Assembly (NCBI RefSeq): GCF_035607555.1
Contig: NZ_JAVHWZ010000001.1
Location: 496,001 to 560,000 of the forward strand
Length of the DNA stretch: 64,000 nt
Reading direction: 5' to 3'
From: Candidatus Bealeia paramacronuclearis
Lineage (GTDB): Bacteria > Pseudomonadota > Alphaproteobacteria > UBA9655
Shown: piece after piece, positions 35,676-44,270 of the stretch
Position numbering within the stretch: the first letter of the stretch is position 1
Layout: the number at the start of each line of letters is the position of its first letter
Program-made: the position numbers and the translations under genes
Notes under the pieces: model-generated
What the model was told of the DNA's origin: nothing
The model's database searches: none
What the model saw: the letters and a program-made list of their open reading frames with translations, nothing else

Positions 35676-36728
35676 ATTATTTGATAAAATTTGGGAGAGC
35701 ATAGAAGTACTTAATGTCTTCGGCTCTCCTTTTCCGGCTCCCAAAAACAGCATGGGGCTGAGGTAGGATTCGGAAATTTCCAAAAAGTCTTCTGTGGCTC
35801 GATCATCCAAGGCCCCTGTGACCCAGGTGAGAAGTTGTAGGGCCGTTGCCATTAACAGAAATGTTTGGGACTGATGTCCTGCATCAAGAAGCACATGTCG
35901 ATACCCTCGAGAATGTTCGTACTTCCACCAAACTTTTCGGAAATCAGCCACTAAAAAAATGCCAAAAGAAAGTTCTTTTGCGAAATCTTGTCCCGAAACG
36001 CAATGAATCATTTCCTGTCGGAAATCTCCCGTTTTTTGGAGATACAGCGCGTGTTCCTCTATAGCGTAAATGTAAAGTCCAGGATCAATGGTTTCTACGG
36101 CATTGACAATAATATAAAAGTTAAAGGGGTGAAGCCCTCCTGCCGAGGCACTTACTTTATGACGTCCTAAAATTTCTATTTGGGAATCGTTACCCCAGGG
36201 ATCCTTCATATAAGCAAAAGATTTGTAAAGGAGGGAGGAGAAGCTTTTAAAATCAATTTCTTCGCTCGTAAATTCACGCGAGGTGGTTCTTTGGTCAAGA
36301 ACATCAAGAAACAAGGCATTTTTAAAAAGCGTGGGATCAAACGGGAAAAGGTCAATTTTAGTTTGATCTAAGCGAGATTTTAGGTCGAGCTCGGGAGGTG
36401 TTTTATGACCGCAATCAGTAAGGTAGGCCTTAAACCATTCTTGTGAATGACTTTCCACAAATGGTGGATTTTTGGTGCCTTGATGAAAAATCCAAGAAAG
36501 ATCATCCCAGCCCCACTCGGGAGGTTTATTATGCGAAGGCGATAAAACTGATGATGCTCTCAAGTCCGCTGAGATTGCGTCTTCCACAATCTCAGCCCCT
36601 TGAGCGATATCAACAATTCTCTCAAGATAATCTTTTGAGAGACGATATTGTTGATGATTCTCATAATCCCAAAGAACGATGGATCCTTCTTTGAGCAGGA
36701 AAAAGATATTATTTTTTATCTTTTCCAT
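35673..36728 (-). CDS. SagB/ThcOx-type nitroreductase-fold dehydrogenase
   Basis: A 351-residue FMN oxidoreductase of the SagB family, whose best-known members oxidise azolines to azoles in modified peptides. Family features: RTTSREFTSEEIDF, the ASAGGLHPFNFYIIV motif and a C-terminal half with LDAGHQSQTFLLMATALQ. The N-terminal 110 residues resemble the domain in front of stand-alone SagB proteins. No YcaO cyclodehydratase or other RiPP enzyme is nearby. Its ATG lies inside the end of a 27-codon frame with a strong ribosome site, so expression is probably coupled to it. A LysR regulator is next upstream. Confidence 0.82.
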   Translation of the reverse strand: MEKIKNNIFFLLKEGSIVLWDYENHQQYRLSKDYLERIVDIAQGAEIVEDAISADLRASSVLSPSHNKPPEWGWDDLSWIFHQGTKNPPFVESHSQEWFKAYLTDCGHKTPPELDLKSRLDQTKIDLFPFDPTLFKNALFLDVLDQRTTSREFTSEEIDFKSFSSLLYKSFAYMKDPWGNDSQIEILGRHKVSASAGGLHPFNFYIIVNAVETIDPGLYIYAIEEHALYLQKTGDFRQEMIHCVSGQDFAKELSFGIFLVADFRKVWWKYEHSRGYRHVLLDAGHQSQTFLLMATALQLLTWVTGALDDRATEDFLEISESYLSPMLFLGAGKGEPKTLSTSMLSQILSNN

Positions 36729-36792
36729 TATTTCTTTTAATTAAAACGATTTGATAAGGGGACCCTACTTTTTCGATATTCATCTTTTCCAT
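36709..36792 (-). CDS. 27-residue peptide upstream of the SagB-type gene
   Basis: The frame starts at an ATG 5 bases after AAAGGAGA, the best ribosome site in this stretch, encodes MEKMNIEKVGSPYQIVLIKR plus seven polar residues, and ends 20 bp inside the SagB-type gene. The SagB-type gene itself has no ribosome site of its own. It may be a coupling leader frame or a substrate peptide. The peptide has no Cys or Thr and one Ser, which argues against an azole precursor. Confidence 0.5.
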   Translation of the reverse strand: MEKMNIEKVGSPYQIVLIKRNNGKDKK

Positions 36793-36821
36793 TTTATTCT
36801 CCTTTCTGTTTGTTCATTCAA

Positions 36822-37715
36822 CTAAATATACGATTTCAAAAATTTTGAAAAGACTATCGATGGGTGATAATCCGGAATATTCTTGCGTGTTATGATATAG
36901 GTGTCCGTCGAAATCGAATAATCTTGAAAAATAGGAATCAAGTTATTCTCAGTGATGAGAGGGGATTCGCTCCATACTGAGCCTATTCCAACTCCCCCTT
37001 TGATGAGGTTGAACATGGAAGGGTGGCTGGTGACTTTAATTTCTTGTGAAATTTCAAATGCGGGCACTTTTGCAAAAAGTTGATTTGAGGACTCTGAAAA
37101 GGGAGAGCTGTTAAAGTCAAAAAATCGAACGGCAATGTGGCCTTTCTTTTGATTTTCAGGATTACCATGAGCCTTGATGTAATCTTGACTAGCAAATAAG
37201 CAAAATTTTGCCGTGAAAAAGTGATCAATCTTTAGATCATAACGATATCTGTGGGCATCAATTTTAGTCCAAATGATGACATCTGCATAAGATTCCATCA
37301 ATTCTCTTTCGCTCGAATATGTCAAAAGAGAAATATTCACATTAGGGTATAGATGAAGAAATTCTGAAAGGACGGGGATCACTGCCGAATTTGCAATGCC
37401 TTGAGTTGTGGCAATCGTAAAAATCTGTTTGCTGTCCTGTCCCTCCAACCCTTGAAAATTGTCTTTTAACGATGAAAAACGATTCAAAAAATCTTCGTAA
37501 AAAACGCTTAATTCTTCACCTATCCGTGTGAGTGCAATTCCAGTTGATTTTCGTGTGTAAATGGGTTGTCCTAAAAGAGCTTCCATTTTGGCAACGCGCT
37601 TTCGAATATTACCAATGGCAATGGAAAGCTCTTCTGAAGTTCGTGTTAAAGACTTTGTCTTTGAAATTGAAACAAGAAGAATCATGTCATCAAAATCAAG
37701 AGGGTGGTGAATCAT
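36822..37715 (-). CDS. LysR-family transcriptional regulator
   Basis: A 297-residue regulator with an N-terminal helix-turn-helix (DMILLVSISKTKSLTRTSEE and on) and a C-terminal periplasmic-binding-like effector domain. It lies 29 bp ahead of the micropeptide frame in the same direction, unlike the usual divergent LysR layout, so it may be cotranscribed with and act on the SagB-type gene. It starts 25 bp after the cobO stop. Confidence 0.88.
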   Translation of the reverse strand: MIHHPLDFDDMILLVSISKTKSLTRTSEELSIAIGNIRKRVAKMEALLGQPIYTRKSTGIALTRIGEELSVFYEDFLNRFSSLKDNFQGLEGQDSKQIFTIATTQGIANSAVIPVLSEFLHLYPNVNISLLTYSSERELMESYADVIIWTKIDAHRYRYDLKIDHFFTAKFCLFASQDYIKAHGNPENQKKGHIAVRFFDFNSSPFSESSNQLFAKVPAFEISQEIKVTSHPSMFNLIKGGVGIGSVWSESPLITENNLIPIFQDYSISTDTYIITRKNIPDYHPSIVFSKFLKSYI

Positions 37716-37740
37716 TGTTCTCTACCAAATCTGTTAAATT

Positions 37741-38307
37741 TTAAGGGGAGGTATTGCCTCCGGGGCGCCATAAAATATCTTGGGCACCATTGTTGTTCAC
37801 GACTCGCGCGAGAACAAACAAAAGGTCTGAAAGGCGATTAACATACTGAATGAGCCCAGGATTAATTATTTCTAAATCTGCCAAGTGGCAAAGGCGTCTT
37901 TCGGCGCGTCTTACAATACAGCGGGCCAAGTGTATCCGGGCTGAAATCTCATTTCCGCCAGGTAAAATAAAGGAAGTGAGAGGGAGAAGATTTTCATTGT
38001 AGAAATCGATTTGATCTTCGAGGTATTTCACTTGAGTGTCTTGTATGCGAAGGCGCGGCTTATCGTTATCTCGCATAGGTACGCACAAATTTGCACCCAC
38101 ATCAAAAAGATCATTTTGAATGTGGGAGAGAAGTTCTGCCAGTGCGTTTTGACTTTCAACTGCTACAAGTCCCAGAGCCGCATTGGCTTCATCAATCTCA
38201 CCAATGACTTCAATTCTCAGATCGTATTTAGAAACACGCTCTCCCGTCCCTAGAGAAGTTTTCCCTTTGTCCCCGCCACGGGTATAAATTCGTGTGAGTT
38301 GTACCAT
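37741..38307 (-). CDS. Cob(I)alamin adenosyltransferase (PduO type)
   Basis: This 188-residue ATP:cob(I)alamin adenosyltransferase makes the upper ligand of adenosylcobalamin. Motifs: TRGGDKGKTSLGTGERV for ATP binding, GEIDEANAALG, and RCIVRRAERRL. The start at 38307 (MVQLTRIYTRGG) has GAGGAT upstream; a longer frame to 38346 would run into the preceding gene. The window shows no B12-dependent enzyme or other cobalamin gene. It follows the HIG1-like gene by 10 bp, an order common in Alphaproteobacteria. Confidence 0.92.
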   Translation of the reverse strand: MVQLTRIYTRGGDKGKTSLGTGERVSKYDLRIEVIGEIDEANAALGLVAVESQNALAELLSHIQNDLFDVGANLCVPMRDNDKPRLRIQDTQVKYLEDQIDFYNENLLPLTSFILPGGNEISARIHLARCIVRRAERRLCHLADLEIINPGLIQYVNRLSDLLFVLARVVNNNGAQDILWRPGGNTSP

Positions 38308-38317
38308 CCAAGATCCT

Positions 38318-38518
38318 CTATCTTTTAAGCAAAAGTAAGATTGCAAAAAGAGCTAACGCCAATGCTTGAAAACCAATACGCATACGCATCAATTTATTGC
38401 TGCGCTCAGGATTATCGGTTCCCTTCAAAAAAAGATTGGCAATCCCCAAAGCCAAAACCAAAAGCGTTGCGCCCATTGCAATAAAAAGAAGGACAGTGAT
38501 AACGCCTTGGGCCGTCAT
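38318..38518 (-). CDS. HIG1-like twin-transmembrane protein
   Basis: A 66-residue protein with two hydrophobic helices joined by a basic loop (KGTDNPERSNKLMRMRIG). This is the twin-transmembrane / HIG1-domain family often found before cobalamin adenosyltransferase in Alphaproteobacteria. Mitochondrial HIG1 proteins support respiratory complexes; the bacterial role is not settled. It starts 5 bp after the trcR stop. Confidence 0.85.
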   Translation of the reverse strand: MTAQGVITVLLFIAMGATLLVLALGIANLFLKGTDNPERSNKLMRMRIGFQALALALFAILLLLKR

Positions 38519-38523
38519 GAGGT

Positions 38524-39054
38524 TTAATCCTCTTGAACGGCTTTGGGATATTTAGCTTTTAATACATCCAATTCGGCTTGAGAGCACAGTCCCAAAGTCA
38601 CTGGATTTTGTGGTTTCATTTCAGTGGAATTCTTATGGGTTTTGTTCCGAATCGAATTGATTGTGGCTTTTGTAGTTCCCAAAAGCTTAATGATGTCCGT
38701 ATCCGAAAAATCGGGGCAATGTTTTAAGACCCAGGCAATTCCATCAGGTTTGTCTTGGCGGATGGAAACGGGTGTGTATTTGCCGCCTTTACGTTTTTTT
38801 GGCTTTTCCCATTTATCCGTCCGAAGGGCGAGTTGAGCAGTGGGATTCTTTTGGCAGCGCTCAATTTCAGCTGTTGTTAATTCACCGGCGGTAATAGGAT
38901 CGCGCCCCATAATGCCGATTGCAATTTCACCGTCGGCAATGGCTTGGATTTCTAAGGCATGAAAGCCACAAAAAGCCCCAATTTGCTCAAACGTTAATGT
39001 TGTATTTTCAATCAACCAAACGGCGGTTGCCTTTGGCATCAACGGACCACTCAT
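38524..39054 (-). CDS. trcR: TrcR-like cell-cycle transcriptional regulator (DUF1013)
   Basis: A 176-residue protein with MSGPLMPKATAVWLIENTTL and the DUF1013 core (AFCGFHALEIQAIADGE), found almost only in Alphaproteobacteria. TrcR in Caulobacter associates with RNA polymerase and affects cell-cycle genes. It has two helix-turn-helix-like parts, the second in DIIKLLGTTKATINSIR. GGAGGA lies 4-9 bases before the ATG at 39054, so the longer frame from 39105 was not used. It is the first gene of the minus-strand run. Confidence 0.9.
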   Translation of the reverse strand: MSGPLMPKATAVWLIENTTLTFEQIGAFCGFHALEIQAIADGEIAIGIMGRDPITAGELTTAEIERCQKNPTAQLALRTDKWEKPKKRKGGKYTPVSIRQDKPDGIAWVLKHCPDFSDTDIIKLLGTTKATINSIRNKTHKNSTEMKPQNPVTLGLCSQAELDVLKAKYPKAVQED

Positions 39055-39181
39055 AGTTCCTCCAGAATCAAAAAGTTTAATTGCGGCATTGAACCACAGG
39101 TTCACGGCTTTTGGGAAACATTTTTTTGATATAAAAAATGACAGGTTTGAAAAAATGTCCTTGTAATTTTAAAAAGGTCAC

Positions 39182-39210
39182 CTTACGTATTAAACGTAAG
39201 TATTTTTTTT
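39182..39210 (+). terminator. Hairpin plus T-tract just upstream of a large exported-protein gene
   Basis: CTTACGT and ACGTAAG pair around ATTAA, followed by TATTTTTTTT. It looks like a terminator on the plus strand, but no plus-strand gene lies upstream. It is 38 bp before the GTG start at 39248, so it may be an attenuator in the leader. Confidence 0.55.
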
Positions 39211-39247
39211 GAATTCAATTGTAATTTTTAATGATATAGGTGATTTT

Positions 39248-40915
39248 GTGTTTGATAAAAGTGTTAAATTATTGTTAGTAGCGTCATTGTTGGCAAGCAC
39301 ATCATTGCAGGCTGTAATAATTGAAGAGATAAAAGAAGGTGCTTCCCCGGCAGTTGGTGTGAAGCAGCAGACTCCTGAAGAAAAAGAGTCAGAAAATCAA
39401 AATACAACTTCCTCGACTGGGCATAATCCGTTTGAGGATAAAAAAGATAATAACCCTTCTCCTCTTGAGATGCAGAAGGGCAATGCACTTACGGTAAGTC
39501 CCAAGAGGGATACAAAAGAACTCATAGATGTCGAAAAAAATTATCAAAAAATCATTACAGATCAACCTGGTGATACTTATTTTCATACTTTTTTCAGAAG
39601 AGGTGCCTGGGTCGTCTGTGAAGGCCTGAAGCTGGGTGTGAATGTTTTGGAAATGCTGAATCAAGGGGTGGATCAAGGCCGGGAAATGAAAAAGTCTTTT
39701 GAAGAGGGCTATGATCTTTACACTCCTACAAAGGAAAAGTTAGGGGAGACTGTGGGCGCTTTAGAAATGGCAAAAGAATCTGCCATAACGTGGTGGAGCC
39801 AACCCAGTACACTTGGTCCTATTGAGAAAAATATCATTCAAGGCGTTGGATTGAAGCTTGCCCCAGAAATTGAAAATGCATTGTTCAAAGGAGCGAGGTA
39901 TATCGCTAAAGAATCATTGGTTGCACTATTGGATTGGCGAGGTGATGTGCAAAGTGGACTTGAAAAATTTGGAAATTTTCTAATGAAGATGAGCAATCCT
40001 TATGCCATGGTGAGCGACATCCTTTCTTACGTGGATAAAGGCGTTCATATTGCCAATTTTATGCCAGAGGGCATATTTGGCTCCCTAAAATCCCTCGCCA
40101 TACAGATGGTTGACGGAAAAATGAATGTGGATGCCAATACGTTGGCTGGAAAACAACTTGCTCTTCTTCGTGCTCAAGAAAAGTTTGCGCAAGAAGAGAG
40201 GAAGTTCCGGAATATACAAGAGTTTTCGGACGATTCAGAAGTACAAGAGATTGGTGCTACAAAATCCTATGATGAGGCCAAAGAGGAACTTCATATGGCT
40301 CAGATAAACTATGATTTGTCTTATAAAGCCGCAAATATTTCAGAAATAATGACTGCAGAAGGTTACTTAACGACAGTGAAAGGTATAGAGAATAGCCTTA
40401 AAAAAACGATAGGCGCGTTTGTTGCGGATATAGAGAAACATGTTGAGAAAGTTGTTGGGGGCAATGCTGCTGAGGGGGCCAAACTCGTTCTTCGAGGTAT
40501 TTTCTTGGGTCAAGATAGCTTGAAAAGCGAATTGGCGTTATTAAAGAAAGAAATTTTGGATTGGACTCCAGAGTTTGTGAAAGAATATCTCGAAATGGCC
40601 CAAAACTTGACACCGAATTTTGTCTGGCAAGCTAAAGATGTTGTGGTAGATGTTTTCTCAAACTCCAAGGTTCAAACGGGAATCTCTGTAGTAAGCAAAG
40701 TTGGGAATGTTATGGGCATGGCAACAAAATATCCGCTAAAGATCATTAAATTCTTGGCGCCAGTTCAACTGAAAAAAGCGATCAACAAGAGCATTTCAAA
40801 TTATGTATACAGGCCTCTTGCAAACAAGATTATTGATAAAGTGGATGAAATTGTAGCTCCCCAAATTGAAGGATATGTTCAAAATCTGAATCTGAAGGAA
40901 CCAATTATATTCTAA
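39248..40915 (+). CDS. Large exported hypothetical protein, 555 residues
   Basis: No family recognised. A signal peptide (MFDKSVKLLLVASLLASTSLQA) is followed by an acidic low-complexity part (about 25-80) and a long helical protein with few cysteines. The GTG start at 39248 has AGGTGA four bases upstream; a TTG thirteen codons earlier gives a poor signal. The downstream 73-codon frame is open back across this stop in another frame, so the two may be one protein joined by a frameshift. Base composition resembles that of neighbours. Confidence 0.65.
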   Translation: MFDKSVKLLLVASLLASTSLQAVIIEEIKEGASPAVGVKQQTPEEKESENQNTTSSTGHNPFEDKKDNNPSPLEMQKGNALTVSPKRDTKELIDVEKNYQKIITDQPGDTYFHTFFRRGAWVVCEGLKLGVNVLEMLNQGVDQGREMKKSFEEGYDLYTPTKEKLGETVGALEMAKESAITWWSQPSTLGPIEKNIIQGVGLKLAPEIENALFKGARYIAKESLVALLDWRGDVQSGLEKFGNFLMKMSNPYAMVSDILSYVDKGVHIANFMPEGIFGSLKSLAIQMVDGKMNVDANTLAGKQLALLRAQEKFAQEERKFRNIQEFSDDSEVQEIGATKSYDEAKEELHMAQINYDLSYKAANISEIMTAEGYLTTVKGIENSLKKTIGAFVADIEKHVEKVVGGNAAEGAKLVLRGIFLGQDSLKSELALLKKEILDWTPEFVKEYLEMAQNLTPNFVWQAKDVVVDVFSNSKVQTGISVVSKVGNVMGMATKYPLKIIKFLAPVQLKKAINKSISNYVYRPLANKIIDKVDEIVAPQIEGYVQNLNLKEPIIF

Positions 40916-40928
40916 GGATGAACTCAAA

Positions 40929-41150
40929 GTGGGTGGGAATTTATTGCTTGATCAGCCAGTACTTAAACTTATTGAGTTCCCAGAGGAGTCCAAAACGACT
41001 ATTCAAAAAGTGATTGAAAAAAAGGAAGTTAATGAGTATCTGCAAAATTCTTTGCAGGAAGTAGGTAAGAAAACAATTCAAATTGTTTTTGATAGCGTGA
41101 ATAAACAATATGGTCTTGAGCTTGGAAAAACTCACGAAGAGAAGAAATAA
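40929..41150 (+). CDS. Small helical protein or displaced C-terminus of the exported protein
   Basis: 73 residues (GGNLLLDQPVLKLIEFPEES and on), starting at a GTG with AAGGATG about 8 bases upstream. The frame is open upstream to 40896, and a one-base shift near 40913 would join it to the preceding gene as KEPIIF-KDELKVGG. It is either a separate short protein translated by coupling or the true C-terminus of the exported protein. A terminator follows. Confidence 0.45.
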   Translation: MGGNLLLDQPVLKLIEFPEESKTTIQKVIEKKEVNEYLQNSLQEVGKKTIQIVFDSVNKQYGLELGKTHEEKK

Positions 41151-41170
41151 ATTTCTTATCCCGTAACCAT

Positions 41171-41200
41171 AAAAAAGGGCTCATTACGAGTCCTTTTTTT
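41171..41200. terminator. Terminator between convergent genes
   Basis: AAAGGGCTC pairs with GAGTCCTTT (one wobble pair), with an A-tract before and a T-tract after. It can serve the exported-protein gene and the pfk gene on the other strand. Confidence 0.75.
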
Positions 41201-41213
41201 GTTTCAAGTTGAT

Positions 41214-42299
41214 TTAAAATCGATCTCCAAAGGAAATGCCTAGGCCACGTGCGGTGTGAACAATGGATCCATTGATATCGACCGCTTGATAACTTTGAAT
41301 GGCTTCATCCAAAGGGACCTCCACAACCTCTCGGTTTTGCCAAGTAACCATACGGTTGGTTTTGCCTTGTGCAATCAAATCTACGGCATAAACGCCAAAG
41401 GCAGAGGCTAAAAGTCGATCTTGGGAAGACGGTTGTCCTCCGCGTTGCACATGGCCTAAGACGGTATATCGTGTTTCTGCACCCGTTAATGTTGAGACTT
41501 TATCCGCTAGATAGTGGGAAATGCCTCCATAGCGGGATTTTCCAGAATGATCTGTAATAATCACTTTTTCGCCCTCTTCTGTTAAAACCGCTTCAGAAAT
41601 AACAATGAGGGCAAAGTTCCTGCCACTTGCAAATATCTTTCGAATTTTAGAGGCAATCAATTCGATGCGATAAGGAACTTCAGGAATTAAAATGACATCA
41701 GCGCCACCGGCAATGCCTGCGTGAAGGGCAATATGTCCCGCATCCCGTCCCATAACCTCAAGAATCATCACGCGATCGTGACTGGCAGCTGTCGGTTGTA
41801 AGCGATCAAGCGCTTCTGTGGCCACATCCACAGCCGTCATAAACCCAATGGATTGCTCAGTCAGGCCTACATCATTGTCGATGGTTTTGGGAATGGCGAT
41901 ATATTCAAATCCGCCTTGCTGGGAGAGGCGGTACATAATGTCTTGACTTCCATCCCCTCCCACGCCAATCAGCGCATCTAACTTGAGTGCACGAATTCCC
42001 TCAATAATTTCTTGAGAGCGATTCAGGAAAGTTCCATCAGGCATGGGAAATGCAAACGGATTTCCCCGATTGGTGGTGCCTAAAAATGTGCCCCCTTGGC
42101 GAATTAAAGAGACGTCAACTACATCAGAATTGAGAGGCACAGCTTCAACCGGGCGCGACATCAGGCCCATGGTGCCTTGTTTGATTCCAAAAACTTGCCA
42201 GCCATAGCCTTGGGTTGCGCGTAACGTGACGGCGCGAATAACTGCATTTAAGCCCGCACAATCTCCGCCGCTTGTTAAAACGCCTAATCTCTTTGTCAT
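41214..42299 (-). CDS. pfkA: 6-phosphofructokinase (ATP-type phosphate-binding motif with Lys variant)
   Basis: A 361-residue phosphofructokinase of glycolysis. GGDGSQD carries Gly at the position that is Asp in pyrophosphate enzymes, while PKTIDND carries the Lys more usual in pyrophosphate and actinobacterial-type enzymes. Substrate choice (ATP or PPi) is thus not certain. Other motifs are MGRDAGHIALHAG and HVQRGGQPSSQDR. The start at 42299 (MTKRLGVLTSGGDCAG) is preferred over a frame start 12 codons earlier. Phosphofructokinase is often missing in Alphaproteobacteria. Confidence 0.9.
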   Translation of the reverse strand: MTKRLGVLTSGGDCAGLNAVIRAVTLRATQGYGWQVFGIKQGTMGLMSRPVEAVPLNSDVVDVSLIRQGGTFLGTTNRGNPFAFPMPDGTFLNRSQEIIEGIRALKLDALIGVGGDGSQDIMYRLSQQGGFEYIAIPKTIDNDVGLTEQSIGFMTAVDVATEALDRLQPTAASHDRVMILEVMGRDAGHIALHAGIAGGADVILIPEVPYRIELIASKIRKIFASGRNFALIVISEAVLTEEGEKVIITDHSGKSRYGGISHYLADKVSTLTGAETRYTVLGHVQRGGQPSSQDRLLASAFGVYAVDLIAQGKTNRMVTWQNREVVEVPLDEAIQSYQAVDINGSIVHTARGLGISFGDRF

Positions 42300-42437
42300 C
42301 GTCCCTGTCCTTAAAAAAATAATTTCGCCCCCCATATTAGCGAAAATTTTTCACCTTCCCAGCAAAATTTCTGATATATTTGACATTAGGATAACTGATA
42401 TCCGAAATCGAAACTGTTAATTAAAGTTGTGTGATCT

Positions 42438-42635
42438 ATGCCAAACGACGCTTTGAAAAATAAACTTGCAAAATTAAGGATTGAGCATCGCAAGCTCGAC
42501 GATGACATTGATCGTCTTTCCGCTCAGCCCAATCATGATGAATTAGCTGTTCAACGCCTTAAAAAACGGAAACTTCAGCTTAAAGATGAGATTCGCAAAG
42601 CTGAGGCCAATATGCTGCCGGACATTATTGCGTAA
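42438..42635 (+). CDS. DUF465 / YdcH-family small coiled protein
   Basis: A 65-residue protein predicted to be one helical hairpin (LRIEHRKLDDDIDRL, then RLKKRKLQLKDEIRKAEA). The family is common in Alphaproteobacteria and has no settled function. It is divergent from pfkA. No clear ribosome site is present. Confidence 0.85.
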   Translation: MPNDALKNKLAKLRIEHRKLDDDIDRLSAQPNHDELAVQRLKKRKLQLKDEIRKAEANMLPDIIA

Positions 42636-42691
42636 AAGTTCGAGATTTTGGAGCCCCTCTAAAATAAAGAGGCCCATTAATAAGCGACTCC

Positions 42692-43279
42692 CTACTTTAA
42701 GAATTTCCCTAAATGGGTTTGGACATTGCGCTCCACTTCCCCGTCCAAATTATTGAGGACTTTTTCCATGAGATTCATCCAAACCTTGCGGCGTTGCCCC
42801 AGGGTCATGTTTTCTGAAACGGATTTCGAGCCTTTGGCGCTCGCGTTTGTAAATCCCGTTGATGTCCCCGCGTCATCAGTGACTTCAATTTTAAGGGCAA
42901 CATTTGCATCATAGCGCTCACTTTGATCGATAGTAAAAAGGCCTTTAAATCCTTTCGTACCCTTAAGCACCACCTCTACAACGGAGGCGTCTTCAATAGT
43001 TACCGTCATGGTGCCTGATTTTCCAACTGCTAAAAAGCGGTCGTGAACCCATTGTTGGACCATGGCTATGGGAGGGACCGGAAATTCATGCTCGACATGG
43101 GGCCGTTGATTTTTGGATTTGAATTTTTTGACGACTTCAATGTGGGCCACATCGACCTTCAGAGGAGCTTGTGTTAAATAAGTGAGTCCCATGGGTTCAG
43201 GCATTTTGGGCTCTGAACAGCCTGTTAAATTTAAAAGCAATGCGAATGGAATGATTCTTGTGAGGGATTTCACGAACAT
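42692..43279 (-). CDS. Hypothetical lipoprotein, 195 residues
   Basis: A lipoprotein signal with lipobox LTGC precedes a beta-rich periplasmic domain (VAHIEVVKKF, VQQWVHDRFLAVGKSG, NVALKIEVTDD) of a type seen next to hslO in other Alphaproteobacteria. No enzyme motif is seen. GGAG lies about 8 bases before the ATG, and it follows hslO by 11 bp, so the two are probably cotranscribed. Confidence 0.75.
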   Translation of the reverse strand: MFVKSLTRIIPFALLLNLTGCSEPKMPEPMGLTYLTQAPLKVDVAHIEVVKKFKSKNQRPHVEHEFPVPPIAMVQQWVHDRFLAVGKSGTMTVTIEDASVVEVVLKGTKGFKGLFTIDQSERYDANVALKIEVTDDAGTSTGFTNASAKGSKSVSENMTLGQRRKVWMNLMEKVLNNLDGEVERNVQTHLGKFLK

Positions 43280-43290
43280 GAGTGTTCTCC

Positions 43291-44172
43291 TTAATGAAGT
43301 GTGTGGACGTCTTTGCGTTCAAAAACATAAGTGTGATTGCAGAATTCGCACGTTACGTCAATTTGATTGTTGATAACGAACTCCTCAATTTCTTCGGGGG
43401 CAAGGGACGAGAGGAAAGATTGGATGCGCTCCCGATCGCAACGGCATTTAGCTTGAAAATGGGTGGGAGGGAAAAGACTTAACTCCAACTCATGGAAAAG
43501 GCGAAACAAAAGTGTTTCTGGCTCATGAGAAAAATCAAGAAATTCCTGGCGCCCCAGCGTTCTTAAAAGCGCATCAATGTGATTCCATGCTTCTTCCTCT
43601 TCTTCAGGAGACATATCTTTTTCGGGCATTTTTTGCAAAATTAAAGCAGTGGCATTCCATTTGCCATCTTCATAATCCACGGCAATGCGAACGCGGGATT
43701 CGAGTTGCTCCGATTGCTCAAAATAATATTCCAAATTGGCAGAAAGATCGTCTTCGGTTAGCTCAACAAGCCCCTCATAGCGATCCCGTCCTTTTAAAGG
43801 GTCAACAATAAAGGCCAGATATCCCGTTCCTAAAAGGTGGGCTAAATTTTGAGATTTGCTTCCGGTCAATTGCGCTTCGTCATATTGAACATAGCCGCGC
43901 GTATTGCCGTCACTGGTGACATCCACAACAGCCAATTGAATGGGGCCGCGTCCTTTGGTTTGTAAGGTGAAGATACCCTCAAATTTTAAAAGACTCCGAA
44001 GGCCCACGGCGGCTACAATTAGTTCTGCCAAAAGATGTCCGATTTTATAGGGATAGGCGTGCTTGGAAATAATATTATTCACAACGTGATGAAGGCGTAC
44101 GAGGCGTCCTCGGATGTGAGATTTTTCCAAAACAAATCCTAAACTTAAATCTAAATTTTCCGGGTGAGACAT
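43291..44172 (-). CDS. hslO: Redox-regulated chaperone Hsp33
   Basis: A 293-residue holdase that unfolds on oxidation. The zinc site is C-terminal: CRC in FQAKCRCDRERI and CEFC near the end (VTCEFCNHTYVF), with the spacing of the family. The N-terminal substrate domain carries RGYVQYDEAQL. GAGGAA precedes the start. Confidence 0.92.
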   Translation of the reverse strand: MSHPENLDLSLGFVLEKSHIRGRLVRLHHVVNNIISKHAYPYKIGHLLAELIVAAVGLRSLLKFEGIFTLQTKGRGPIQLAVVDVTSDGNTRGYVQYDEAQLTGSKSQNLAHLLGTGYLAFIVDPLKGRDRYEGLVELTEDDLSANLEYYFEQSEQLESRVRIAVDYEDGKWNATALILQKMPEKDMSPEEEEEAWNHIDALLRTLGRQEFLDFSHEPETLLFRLFHELELSLFPPTHFQAKCRCDRERIQSFLSSLAPEEIEEFVINNQIDVTCEFCNHTYVFERKDVHTLH

Positions 44173-44241
44173 GGATTATTCCTCATTAAATATTTTATAA
44201 ACTTTAGCGCGGCTTCTAAATTTCGTCAAAGAGAGAGAGGT

Positions 44242-44270
44242 TTGAAATTAGTTCAATTTTGTGGTATAAT
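44242..44270 (+). promoter_or_regulatory. Sigma-70-type promoter of the first Flp pilin gene
   Basis: TTGAAA and TATAAT are spaced by 17 bp, and TGG before the -10 gives an extended -10 element. The -10 lies at the head of a 33-bp unit that is tandemly duplicated, so a second TATAAT occurs at 44298-44303. Confidence 0.7.

Noticed and set aside
41214-42299. Pyrophosphate-dependent phosphofructokinase call
   Set aside because: The GGDG motif has Gly rather than the Asp of typical PPi enzymes, although the Lys of PKTIDND leaves some doubt; ATP use is the safer call.
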